Positions 1 through 6,688 of a stretch of DNA of 22,127 nucleotides are shown here, piece by piece. The position numbers and the translations under genes are program-made. The DNA lies in contig CALNBV010000216.1 in NCBI GenBank assembly GCA_937874515.1, forward strand, positions 1 to 22,127, in the 5' to 3' direction. The DNA is from an uncultured Paenibacillaceae bacterium. GTDB taxonomy: Bacteria > Bacillota > Bacilli > Aneurinibacillales > Aneurinibacillaceae. How positions within the stretch are numbered: the first letter of the stretch is position 1; every line of letters starts with the position of its first letter. Under the pieces are notes generated by a model that saw only the letters and a program-made list of their open reading frames with translations, was not told the DNA's origin and did not search any database.

Positions 1-237
1 GCCACCCTGGAAAACACCGAAAAGTATATGGCAAAACAAACGGAAATAAAATTAAAAGAACATGTAGAAAGAGCCCTTCATCGTTCGGGAGCAGACCTCC
101 TTGACCTACAACGCATATTTCGCAGAGACAAAAAATTGTGGAATAAAGTAAAGGGCCATATGGATGAACTGATGAAAACCGCGGATATAAATATTGAAGT
201 AGACATTCAATTGACTTTAAAAGGGACTGAAACATAA
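1..237 (+). CDS. Ger(x)C-family germinant receptor subunit, C-terminal fragment (5' end outside window)
   Basis: The frame is open from base 1 to the stop at 235-237, so this is the tail of a gene that starts upstream of the window; the ATG at 28 is probably internal. The visible 78 residues fit the end of the Ger(x)C C-terminal domain. They show a charged helix (IKLKEHVERALHRSGADLL), then a segment with F, R and W (RIFRRDKKLWNKVKGH), then alternating hydrophobic strands (INIEVDIQLTLKG) and a terminal G-x-x. In that family the C subunit is a lipoprotein of the GerA/GerB/GerK-type nutrient germinant receptors in the spore inner membrane. The match rests on this C-terminal pattern only. The lipobox and the A and B subunit genes would lie outside the window. 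A hairpin follows immediately and separates the gene from a convergent ABC ATPase gene. Confidence 0.75.
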   Translation, partial: ATLENTEKYMAKQTEIKLKEHVERALHRSGADLLDLQRIFRRDKKLWNKVKGHMDELMKTADINIEVDIQLTLKGTET

Positions 238-239
238 GA

Positions 240-271
240 AACCCCCTCGTTTTTGGAAAAACGGGGGGGTT
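240..271. terminator. Bidirectional hairpin terminator between convergent genes
   Basis: A GC-rich inverted repeat pairs AACCCCC at 240-246 with GGGGGTT at 265-271, and CGTTTTT at 248-254 with AAAAACG at 257-263. It lies 2 bases after the germination gene and 45 bases before the end of the opposed ABC gene. The downstream T-tract is weak in both directions, so it probably serves both genes. Confidence 0.7.
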
Positions 272-316
272 CTCTATTAATGGAATTCTACATCAATATG
301 GCATAACATGATGGTT

Positions 317-1093
317 TTATTCTAATACGGTAATCCATGGACGTTCCTTATTCCAATGGACATCCACCCTTGTGGAAAAACATTCACTTAATTGTTGTGA
401 GGTTAATATATCATCACGATTTCCCTGGGCAAGAACTTGTCCCTTTTTTAACAGGATGACTTTAGAAATTGTGGGTACAATTTCTTCAATGTGATGGGTT
501 ACATAGACGATTGAAGGACCTTCCGGGTTCTCCCCCATGTGTTGTATGGTTTGCAATAAATTCTCCCGGGCTAATACATCTAATCCATTACAAGGTTCGT
601 CCAAAATTAACAGCCCCGGTTTAGCCATTAATGCCCGGGCAATTAATACTTTCTGTTTCTCTCCCTGGGATAATTGAAAAAATGGACAATCCTTAAAATG
701 GTCGATTTTTAACTGTTTCAGAATAGTTGTTGCGTATTCCACATCTTCCTTTTCCACCTTTTCATAGATTCCAAAGGAAGCGAATTTTCCGCTGATGACG
801 ATATCAAGAACCGGTTCTTCCCCGTGAATTTGCTCATGCAGGGCATTGCTTACCCAGCCAATAGAACGGCGTAGTTTTCGTAAATCTGTGTTTCCAAACC
901 GTTGATTAAGAACCCATACTTCCCCCTTAGATGGCCACATGGTCCCTGCAATTATTTTCAGAAGTGACGTCTTTCCACTTCCATTCAATCCTACAAGGGC
1001 CCAGTTCTCCCCTTTTTGAATGGTCCAATTAATATGGTTTAATATAGTACGGCTATCCCGCTTCCAGATAATATCTTTTAGTTCAACAATCAA
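317..1093 (-). CDS. ABC transporter ATP-binding protein, YlmA-like
   Basis: This 258-residue protein is a complete single ABC ATPase domain. Walker A is GLNGSGKTS at residues 35-43, the signature is LSQGE at 141-145, Walker B is LLILDEP at 161-167, and the switch His lies in VTHH near 199-201. The sequence resembles B. subtilis YlmA, including the segment around NWTIQKGENWALVGLNGSGK. There is no permease gene beside it; genes on both sides are unrelated or convergent. It may therefore act with a membrane partner encoded elsewhere or be a non-transport ABC protein. The start is TTG at 1091-1093, supported by AAGGAGAT 8 bases upstream; no in-frame ATG is better placed. A TATAAT-like box on the minus strand at 1140-1135 could be its -10. 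The substrate cannot be inferred. Confidence 0.85.
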   Translation of the reverse strand: MIVELKDIIWKRDSRTILNHINWTIQKGENWALVGLNGSGKTSLLKIIAGTMWPSKGEVWVLNQRFGNTDLRKLRRSIGWVSNALHEQIHGEEPVLDIVISGKFASFGIYEKVEKEDVEYATTILKQLKIDHFKDCPFFQLSQGEKQKVLIARALMAKPGLLILDEPCNGLDVLARENLLQTIQHMGENPEGPSIVYVTHHIEEIVPTISKVILLKKGQVLAQGNRDDILTSQQLSECFSTRVDVHWNKERPWITVLE

Positions 1094-1194
1094 TTAATCC
1101 ATCTCCTTTTTCAATCCGGTACACCATACTTTGCATTATACTACTTTTTGTAAAGAAAACTTGGTTAGCGCCAAGCCTTTAAGACGTAAGAAAA

Positions 1195-1214
1195 AGTCGG
1201 CCAAAAAGGCCGAC
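1195..1214 (-). terminator. Rho-independent terminator downstream of the oxidase-like small gene
   Basis: The stem GTCGGCC at 1196-1202 pairs with GGCCGAC at 1208-1214 around an AAAAA loop. Read on the minus strand the hairpin is followed by TTTTTCTT. It lies 22 bases beyond the stop of the 112-residue membrane protein gene and upstream of the YlmA-like gene, so the two are separate transcripts. Confidence 0.85.
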
Positions 1215-1236
1215 CTTAGTATTATATCTTATGAAG

Positions 1237-1575
1237 TTAAGTTAAATCTTTATATACAGTAATCGCAAAGATAAGAAGACCGACCAGCATTGCAATGGTA
1301 GCAATTCCTGATAACCATCCTAAAGAAAGTAAACCGCCAATGATTCCGACTGGTAAGCCAATGTTATATACCCAGAAGTATGTTTGAGCCAACCCAGTCT
1401 GTGCAGCTTTTGGGAAAACATGATAAATAATACCTGCCAGAGCTAAACTTGCCCAACCTGCGCTTAAGTTTGCAACCAGAGAACCTAAATCTGTTGGGAA
1501 GAAAAAAGAATATAAACCGATAATGGAAGCGATTGCAAAATAAACCGCAGCGATTCTAAGTAAACGTACACCCAT
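1237..1575 (-). CDS. Small membrane protein related to heme-copper oxidase subunit I
   Basis: This 112-residue protein has four likely membrane helices, near residues 5-24, 34-54, 66-86 and 88-108. The segment GWASLALAGIIYHVFPKAA (40-58) and the following FWVYNIGLPV resemble a family of short four-helix proteins in Firmicutes usually annotated as cytochrome c oxidase subunit I-like. From memory, those members carry a His-x-His motif just before the NLLGW segment that is thought to bind heme or metal. Here the corresponding stretch reads SLVANLSAGW and has no His; only His52 remains in this region. Function is unknown, and a redox role is doubtful given this loss. The ATG start has a GGGGGTG ribosome binding site about 8 bases upstream. 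A second small membrane protein gene lies 121 bases upstream on the same strand, so they may be cotranscribed. Confidence 0.7.
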   Translation of the reverse strand: MGVRLLRIAAVYFAIASIIGLYSFFFPTDLGSLVANLSAGWASLALAGIIYHVFPKAAQTGLAQTYFWVYNIGLPVGIIGGLLSLGWLSGIATIAMLVGLLIFAITVYKDLT

Positions 1576-1696
1576 TTCTTTTCACCCCCTATCCCCTCAT
1601 ATAGAGATAAGTTAATGTGAAAAAGTTATATCATTTTCTTCTTTGATAAACTATATTCTGCATTGTTCGAAAATTTGACAACTATTTTTCTTTTTT

Positions 1697-1927
1697 TTAA
1701 AATTGTGCTGCATATACAATAAGGAATATCCCAATCATTAATGGTGTGGCTAAATGAGCAATGTTCCAGGGAGCTTTTAATTTCCGGAAAAACAATATCG
1801 CTTGAAAGGAAGCTAAAAAACATAGCCCCCCAAGAAAGTAAATAAATTGAGGCAATGCAACAACCCAGGGAAAATAAATGAAAAAGGCAAACATTCCAGA
1901 TACAATAATCCGCACAACTTTATTCAC
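1697..1927 (-). CDS. Small hydrophobic membrane protein, unknown function
   Basis: A 76-residue protein with about three hydrophobic helices (near residues 5-25, 29-46 and 57-75), separated by short polar turns such as FRKLKAPWN (47-55). I do not recognise the family. The start is GTG at 1925-1927, preceded by GAGGGGG about 8 bases upstream. It is divergent from the Crp/Fnr-family regulator gene that starts at 1998; the 70-base interval must hold both promoters. It precedes the heme-copper-like small gene on the same strand. The membrane nature of both genes and the adjacent regulator suggest, but do not show, a shared respiratory or stress context. Confidence 0.6.
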   Translation of the reverse strand: MNKVVRIIVSGMFAFFIYFPWVVALPQFIYFLGGLCFLASFQAILFFRKLKAPWNIAHLATPLMIGIFLIVYAAQF

Positions 1928-1997
1928 CCGATTTCCCCCTCATCATTTAAAAAATCTGACCATCGTATTCTTATATTGAAAGGATTGATTCCATCCC

Positions 1998-2657
1998 ATG
2001 GACAAGGAGTATACCCAATTAATTAGAAAATTATTCCCTTTTCTTATAATAGATAAAGGCAATGAAAATTTAATGAATATTGCAAAAATTCCTGCCGGGC
2101 GTATTGTGTTCCAGGAAGGAGAAGCCTGTGAGGTCATCGCCTTTATTCTCAAAGGAGTCATTAGAGTATCCAAGATAGGAAAAAGCGGGAAAGAATTAAA
2201 CCTATACCGGGTAAGTTCAGGAGAATCCTGTATTCTTATGATTTCAAGTACCCTTGCCACCATTGGTTACCCGGCTACAGCCACAGTAGAAGAAGATACA
2301 GATGTATTAATTCTTTCTGTTCCTGTTTTCAAAAAGTGGATGCAGGAAAACCATGAACTACAAAGGTTCGTCTATAAACTTCTTTCAGAACGATTGGTAT
2401 CTGTGATGACATTAATTGAGGAAATTGTTTTTCACAAAATGGATGAACGTGTGGCAGAATTCTTGTTGGAAAAAGGAGAAGGGGTAAACTTACTATCTAT
2501 TACCCATGATCGCATTGCCATGGAATTAGGTACAGCAAGAGAAGTAGTTAGCCGGATTATGAAAGATTTTCAACGTAAAGGCTGGATTGAAATGTCCCGA
2601 GGGAAAGTGAAAATTCTCAAGCGAGATTCTTTAGAAAATCTATGTAATGTGACATAG
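1998..2657 (+). CDS. Crp/Fnr-family transcriptional regulator
   Basis: This 219-residue protein has an N-terminal cyclic-nucleotide-binding-like beta-roll (about residues 22-115, including PAGRIVFQEGE), a long dimerisation helix (about 112-145) and a C-terminal Crp-type winged helix-turn-helix (about 150-210). The recognition helix TAREVVSRIMKDFQRKG contains E182-x-x-S185-R186, the same ExxSR pattern as FNR. There is no Fe-S cysteine cluster: the cysteines are at 44, 78 and 216 only. It is therefore not a classical Bacillus Fnr, and the signal is unknown. I see only a weak ribosome binding site, AAAGGAT, 12 bases before the ATG. The next gene, a DUF2892 protein, lies 65 bases downstream with a perfect dyad at the junction, so it is a plausible target. 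Confidence 0.88.
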   Translation: MDKEYTQLIRKLFPFLIIDKGNENLMNIAKIPAGRIVFQEGEACEVIAFILKGVIRVSKIGKSGKELNLYRVSSGESCILMISSTLATIGYPATATVEEDTDVLILSVPVFKKWMQENHELQRFVYKLLSERLVSVMTLIEEIVFHKMDERVAEFLLEKGEGVNLLSITHDRIAMELGTAREVVSRIMKDFQRKGWIEMSRGKVKILKRDSLENLCNVT

Positions 2658-2661
2658 TCAC
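2649..2661. promoter_or_regulatory. Perfect dyad, candidate regulator operator
   Basis: GTGAC at 2649-2653 and GTCAC at 2657-2661 form a perfect inverted repeat around ATA, overlapping the stop codon of the Crp/Fnr-family gene. Its centre is about 42 bases upstream of the start site expected from TATACT at 2685-2690, the position of a class II activator site. The spacing TGA-N5-TCA is one base shorter than the canonical TGA-N6-TCA of Crp and Fnr sites, which weakens the assignment. Confidence 0.4.
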
Positions 2662-2681
2662 TGAATTATGCCCATTCCTCC

Positions 2682-2690
2682 TATTATACT
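2682..2690 (+). promoter_or_regulatory. Candidate -10 region of the DUF2892 gene
   Basis: TATTATACT holds two overlapping -10-like hexamers, TATTAT and TATACT. There is no good -35 hexamer 17 bases upstream, which would fit an activator-dependent promoter using the dyad at 2649-2661. Confidence 0.4.
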
Positions 2691-2722
2691 GTACCTATAA
2701 AGAATACAAGGAGGTACCCGTC

Positions 2723-2917
2723 ATGAAAGCTAATATGGGTTCAGTTGACCGATTGATTCGCTTCATTTTAGGAATTGGCCTTATTTTATTATTTTTCTTT
2801 ACAGCTGCTCCAATTAAATACTTAGGAATTTTAGGTGTAATTTTTGTCATTACCGCTTTAATCAAATGGTGCCCACTCTATACCCTATTTGGATTCAGTA
2901 CAAAAACAAAGCAATAA
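2723..2917 (+). CDS. DUF2892 (YgaP-type membrane domain) protein
   Basis: A 64-residue protein with the DUF2892 pattern: an N-terminal NMGSVDRLIR, two membrane helices (about residues 12-28 and 32-48) and a C-terminal CPLYTLFGFST with Cys50. In YgaP and related proteins this region is the membrane anchor next to a rhodanese domain; here it stands alone. Its role is unknown, although such proteins are often found near sulfur-handling or redox genes. The ATG has a very strong AAGGAGG ribosome binding site 8 bases upstream. Its position after the Crp/Fnr-family gene and the dyad between them suggest regulation by that protein. Confidence 0.82.
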   Translation: MKANMGSVDRLIRFILGIGLILLFFFTAAPIKYLGILGVIFVITALIKWCPLYTLFGFSTKTKQ

Positions 2918-2928
2918 CTTATTACTTT

Positions 2929-2960
2929 AGTCCCGATTATTAATCGGGACTTTTATTTTT
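2929..2960 (+). terminator. Rho-independent terminator after the DUF2892 gene
   Basis: AGTCCCGAT at 2929-2937 pairs with ATCGGGACT at 2943-2951, followed by TTTATTTTT. It lies 12 bases after the stop and abuts the end of the convergent dehydrogenase gene, which may share it. Confidence 0.85.
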
Positions 2961-3816
2961 ATTTAAGAATGGATAAGAGTATTTTCTCCCTTAACCTCCA
3001 GGGTAAAATGTTTTTAGATAAAAGGAGAAGGCCAATTCCCTTGCCAATAGGATAGCGGAATCCTGGGTTAGGCCTTGTAGCAACTTGCACTACTTTCCTG
3101 GCTACTTCCATTGGGTCACCGTGACTTTTTTCGCTGTCTTTTATATACTGTTCAATCTTATCTAAAAAAGGTCTATATGGGGAATCCTTGCCTTGATTAT
3201 GGTGCCCTGCCATTCGTTTTCCTTTTGTCCAAATATTGGTTTGATAAGAGCCTGGTTCCACAAGGATAACATGAATGCCAAAAGGAGCTAACTCGAAACG
3301 AAGGGATTCACTAAACCCTTCCAGGGCAAATTTTGATGATACATAAGGCGTTAATGCAGGAAAACCCATTAAACCGGAAATACTGCTCATATTAATAATT
3401 CTTCCTGACCTAGCTTCTCTCATAAAAGGGACAACTTCCCGAATCATGGAGACCATGCCAAAAAAGTTGGTATCAAATTGTTTCTGCCATTCATCAAGGC
3501 TAATCTCTTCCACAAATCCAGCCTGGGCATATCCAGCATTATTCACCAGAACATTTACTCTTCCCGAGGAATCTATTATATGGTTCACAGCTTGCTGAAT
3601 CGAGCTAGGTTGAGTAACATCTAATTGGAGAATTTCTAAGGAATCCTCTACCTTTTCCTTTCTGGCCAGTTGGAGCAAGGATTCTTTTTGTGCCAAATCC
3701 CTCATAGTCGCATAAACATAAAAACCGGCTTTTGCCAATTCAATGCTAATTAATAATCCAAATCCACTGGAAGTCCCTGTTACCAGAGCAACTTTTCTCT
3801 TTTTTTCTAAATTCAC
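2959..3816 (-). CDS. Short-chain dehydrogenase/reductase, YusZ-like
   Basis: This 285-residue protein is a classical SDR. The cofactor motif TGTSSGFG is at residues 13-20, NNAG at 92-95, a Ser in NMSSISG near 145 and the catalytic Tyr158-x-x-x-Lys162 in PYVSSK. D66 in LQLDVT follows the usual adenine-binding pattern, and R39 after the second strand suggests NADP(H) preference. The pattern of GSYQTNIW after the active site matches B. subtilis YusZ and its relatives, whose substrate is not established. The extra C-terminal 60 residues end in a basic, hydrophobic segment that could associate with the membrane. The start is GTG at 3814-3816 with GGGAGAG about 9 bases upstream. It is a single gene, divergent from the methyltransferase pseudogene. 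Confidence 0.85.
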   Translation of the reverse strand: MNLEKKRKVALVTGTSSGFGLLISIELAKAGFYVYATMRDLAQKESLLQLARKEKVEDSLEILQLDVTQPSSIQQAVNHIIDSSGRVNVLVNNAGYAQAGFVEEISLDEWQKQFDTNFFGMVSMIREVVPFMREARSGRIINMSSISGLMGFPALTPYVSSKFALEGFSESLRFELAPFGIHVILVEPGSYQTNIWTKGKRMAGHHNQGKDSPYRPFLDKIEQYIKDSEKSHGDPMEVARKVVQVATRPNPGFRYPIGKGIGLLLLSKNILPWRLREKILLSILK

Positions 3817-3888
3817 TAAGGAAAACTCTCCCTTCTTCTATTCTAACAATTTGTGTCTAAATTTTGATCAAAAAGGAGTCGTCAAATT

Positions 3889-4216
3889 ATGGCAAGTTTA
3901 TTCTCCTATTTTTATGATACCTTGCTAATTCCCCTTGAAAAAGCAGGCATTCAAAGATTTCGCAAAAAACTAATACACAAAGGGACCGGGACTATTTTTT
4001 GAGCATGTAAAGATGCCCCAACACTCTTTAGCCACTCTTCAAAATTTTTTCAATCCGGTATGGAAAAAAGTATGTGATGGTTGCCATTTGAATCGGGATA
4101 CCCTAACTATTGCTAAAAACAATGGCTATCGGATTACATCATTAGAAGTACATATGAAAGGCCTTGTTATTTTTGGTTCCATGATTCCATCATCATCATT
4201 AAAATATATGGTATAA
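3889..4216 (+). pseudogene. Class I SAM-dependent methyltransferase pseudogene with internal deletion
   Basis: An ATG at 3889 with AAAGGAG 11 bases upstream opens a 37-codon frame (start MASLFSYFYDTLLIPLEKAG, then RFRKKLIHKGTGTIF) that stops at 4000-4002. This resembles the N-terminus of UbiE-like methyltransferases up to the first strand. Directly afterwards a different frame reads FEHVKMP, then FNPVWKKVCDGCHLNRDT and a terminal LEVHMKGLVIFGSMI, which resembles the C-terminus of the same family. About 95 residues that normally lie between, including the glycine-rich SAM-binding motif, are missing, and the two ends are out of frame. The most economical reading is one internal deletion near 3998. 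A translated downstream piece from the ATG at 4013 could not bind SAM. The remnant lies between the dehydrogenase and nadE. Confidence 0.75.
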
Positions 4217-4253
4217 CTAAAGAAAATCCTTTAATTTAGGAGTTGAAGATCCT

Positions 4254-5069
4254 TTGTCTGAACGATCCATGCAAAAGGAAATTATCGAAGCCCTACATGT
4301 GAAACCAATCATAGATCCAGCACAAGAAATCAGGATGAGAATTAACTTCCTCAAAGATACCTTACTCCAATCTGGAATGAAAGGATATGTATTAGGTATT
4401 AGCGGTGGACAAGACTCTTCCCTGGCAGGCCGCCTGGCTCAACTTGCTGTTGAGGAATTAAGAAAGGAAACCGGGAAGAACTATAAATTTATTGCTGTTC
4501 GCCTACCTTATGGCATCCAAAGAGATGAAGATGACGCTCAACGCTCTTTAGCATTTATCCAACCAGACGAAACTGTTGTCATCAACATCAAACAAGCAGT
4601 GGATGGGTCTATTGCAGCTTTTGAAGAAGCAACGAAGGAATCCTTATCAGATTTCCATAAGGGAAATACAAAAGCCAGGGAACGGATGAAAGCCCAATAT
4701 GACATTGGTGCCCATTATCAATTGCTGGTCATCGGAACAGACCATGCCGCTGAAGCCGTCACCGGATTTTTTACAAAACACGGGGATGGTGCCTGTGATT
4801 TAACTCCCTTAACTGGCATGACCAAAAGACAGGGGAAACAATTATTGCAATTTATGCAGGCCCCCGAAGCCCTTTATTTAAAAGTGCCTACTGCAGACTT
4901 AGAAGATGAAAAACCCTTGTTGCCTGATGAGGCGGCCCTTGGCATGACCTATGAACAAATCGATGATTATTTAGAAGGGAAAGAATCCCCAAAAGAAATT
5001 AGGGAGAAATTAGAGAGAATTTACCGGCAGACCCAACATAAACGGGAGTTGCCCAAAATCCCTTTTTAA
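4254..5069 (+). CDS. nadE: NH3-dependent NAD+ synthetase
   Basis: NadE amidates deamido-NAD+ with ammonia and ATP in the last step of NAD synthesis. The 271-residue length equals that of the B. subtilis enzyme, and no glutaminase domain is present, so free ammonia is the expected donor. The ATP pyrophosphatase P-loop SGGQDSS is at residues 50-56. The segments VIGTDHAAEAVTGFFTKHGDG and DLTPLTGMTKRQ are typical of the substrate-binding part, and LPTADLEDEKPLLPDE-like text (here KVPTADLEDEKP) carries the usual C-terminal lid motif. The start is TTG at 4254, with TTAGGAG 10 bases upstream. The gene follows the methyltransferase remnant without a visible terminator and ends at a strong hairpin, so it appears monocistronic. 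Confidence 0.95.
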   Translation: MSERSMQKEIIEALHVKPIIDPAQEIRMRINFLKDTLLQSGMKGYVLGISGGQDSSLAGRLAQLAVEELRKETGKNYKFIAVRLPYGIQRDEDDAQRSLAFIQPDETVVINIKQAVDGSIAAFEEATKESLSDFHKGNTKARERMKAQYDIGAHYQLLVIGTDHAAEAVTGFFTKHGDGACDLTPLTGMTKRQGKQLLQFMQAPEALYLKVPTADLEDEKPLLPDEAALGMTYEQIDDYLEGKESPKEIREKLERIYRQTQHKRELPKIPF

Positions 5070-5078
5070 TAAAGAAGG

Positions 5079-5108
5079 CGGCACCTTAACCCAGGTGCCG
5101 TTTTTTTC
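5079..5108 (+). terminator. Rho-independent terminator of nadE
   Basis: CGGCACC at 5079-5085 pairs with GGTGCCG at 5094-5100 and is followed by seven T residues. Confidence 0.92.
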
Positions 5109-5186
5109 ATGTGAATCATCATCATAAATCTTACCCCCGGGGGAAACTTTAACTTTTAAGAAAACTAAGGGGGGGGTGGCTTCTCT

Positions 5187-6614
5187 ATGCACTATTTTAT
5201 TGGCCATCGAATTGTAAATGGAAAAGATGGGTTTACCGTTATTTTATATTTAGATGAACATCGTTCTGAGTTTGCCACAGAGTTAGGGGATCTACAGAAT
5301 GAGCAAAAGGATACCATTCATAAAAGTGCCCTAGAATATATTAAGGAGAAATTTCCGAAATTCAAAGTAAATGTTGTTAAAGTTGTTCTGGGATCCATGT
5401 TGTTGAGCAGTTTTCCCATTGGGGGCATAGGACTGGCTGCAGAACCCATCCAGAATCCTGTCCCGGAAAAGGCAACGCAAACCATGACCATTTCAAATAC
5501 CTCATACACTGTAGTTAGTGGAGATACCCTTTATTTAATTGCCCGAAGATTCAATACCACTGTATCTGCCATTAAACAGGCGAGCAATTTAACGGGAGAT
5601 ACCATCTATGTGGGACAAAAATTAACCATTCCTGGTGCCGCCACAACCACACCTGCTCCTGCTCCTGCTCCTATCACCCAGAATACGACCTATAAAGTTG
5701 TGGCAGGAGATAGTCTCTACAAAATCGCCCTGCAATTTAAAACCACTGTATCTGCCATTAAGCAAGCCAATAACCTAACAGCTGATACCATCTATGTGGG
5801 ACAAGCCTTAACCATTCCTGGTACAACAACGACCACACCTGCTCCTGCTCCCACAACTCAGAATACCACTTATAAAGTTGTGGCCGGAGATAGCCTTTAT
5901 AACATTTCCCGGCAGTTTAATACGACGATTGATGCCCTTAAACAGGCCAATAACTTAACAGGGGATGCCATCTATATTGGACAAACCTTAACCATTCCCG
6001 GTACAACTACAACCACGCCCACTCCTCCCCCTGTACAGCAAGAGCAACCAGCTCTTTCCATTGGTGCACAGGGTCCGGCTGTGGAAAATTTACAAAGGAA
6101 TCTGCAAAATTTAGGTTTTATTTCTGGGGTTACAGGAATGTTCGATAATAACACTGCAGAAGCCGTACGGGCCTTTCAAGGTCTTTATGGATTACCCATC
6201 ACCGGGGCAGTAGACAATACAACCCAATCTGTCATTGACCATGCCCTTATTAAAAAAGCTATCGCAACAGATGCTGCTAAATATACTGGTACGCCCTATG
6301 TTTGGGGTGGAGCCTCTCCATCAGGCTTCGACTGTTCCGGTTTCGTCCATTATATGTTTAATTCCCATGGTTTAGATATGCCTCGTACTACCTCAAGAGA
6401 TCTCTATAAAATGGGAACCCCCATTTCCCGGGACCAATTACAACCAGGGGATCTGGTATTCTTTGCAGTAAACGAACCAGGGGTCATATCCCATGTGGGA
6501 ATTTACGTAGGGAATAATCAATTTATTTCTGCTACAACGTCCAAAGGGATCTGGACAACTTCATTGGATAACACATTTTGGGCTCAGTATTATGTAGGTG
6601 CGCAACAGGTTTAA
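5187..6614 (+). CDS. Secreted peptidoglycan endopeptidase with 3 LysM, PG-binding and NlpC/P60 domains
   Basis: This 475-residue protein is a probable D,L-endopeptidase acting on cell-wall peptide stems. It has three LysM repeats at about residues 107-149, 169-211 and 229-271, joined by Thr/Pro/Ala linkers, then a PG_binding_1 domain (about 288-352) and a C-terminal NlpC/P60 domain (about 360-475). The catalytic Cys383 lies in GFDCSGFV and His436 in SHVGIY. The third position, often His, Asn or Gln 12 residues later, is Ser448. The N-terminus is unusual: about 63 polar residues (YFIGHRIVNGKDGFTVILYL onward) precede the only hydrophobic segment (about 64-84, ending GLAAE). The ATG has GGGGGGGTGG 8 bases upstream, so this extension is likely real. 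A paralog follows 74 bases downstream. Confidence 0.9.
   Translation: MHYFIGHRIVNGKDGFTVILYLDEHRSEFATELGDLQNEQKDTIHKSALEYIKEKFPKFKVNVVKVVLGSMLLSSFPIGGIGLAAEPIQNPVPEKATQTMTISNTSYTVVSGDTLYLIARRFNTTVSAIKQASNLTGDTIYVGQKLTIPGAATTTPAPAPAPITQNTTYKVVAGDSLYKIALQFKTTVSAIKQANNLTADTIYVGQALTIPGTTTTTPAPAPTTQNTTYKVVAGDSLYNISRQFNTTIDALKQANNLTGDAIYIGQTLTIPGTTTTTPTPPPVQQEQPALSIGAQGPAVENLQRNLQNLGFISGVTGMFDNNTAEAVRAFQGLYGLPITGAVDNTTQSVIDHALIKKAIATDAAKYTGTPYVWGGASPSGFDCSGFVHYMFNSHGLDMPRTTSRDLYKMGTPISRDQLQPGDLVFFAVNEPGVISHVGIYVGNNQFISATTSKGIWTTSLDNTFWAQYYVGAQQV
5505..6002 (+). repeat. Three tandem LysM-coding repeats
   Basis: Units at 5505-5636, 5691-5822 and 5871-6002 encode LysM domains at spacings of 186 and 180 bases, including linkers rich in ACA/ACT and CCT/GCT codons. 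The last two units are nearly identical in stretches such as TATAAAGTTGTGGC, suggesting recent internal duplication. Confidence 0.85.
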
Positions 6615-6632
6615 GAAAAATGGAGGATAAAA

Positions 6633-6671
6633 TTGGATAACATAAAACAGGGGTATAGGGGAATTTTATAA
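6633..6671 (+). CDS. Possible 12-codon leader ORF
   Basis: A TTG codon at 6633 lies 6 bases after a strong GGAGG and opens a 12-codon frame (MDNIKQGYRGIL) ending at TAA 6669-6671. It sits in the 74-base interval between the two peptidoglycan hydrolase genes, 17 bases before the second one. It could be a leader peptide, a translational coupling device, or the eroded start of an ancestral gene copy. The ribosome binding site is the only direct evidence for translation. Confidence 0.3.
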   Translation: MDNIKQGYRGIL

Positions 6672-6688
6672 GGGAAGAAAGGTGTGAA

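Noticed and set aside
1663..1681. TTGT-N11-ACAA inverted repeat upstream of the oxidase-like small gene, reminiscent of a Rex site
   Set aside because: It is 19 bases instead of 18 and the inner positions do not match TTGTGAA/TTCACAA, so I did not call it.
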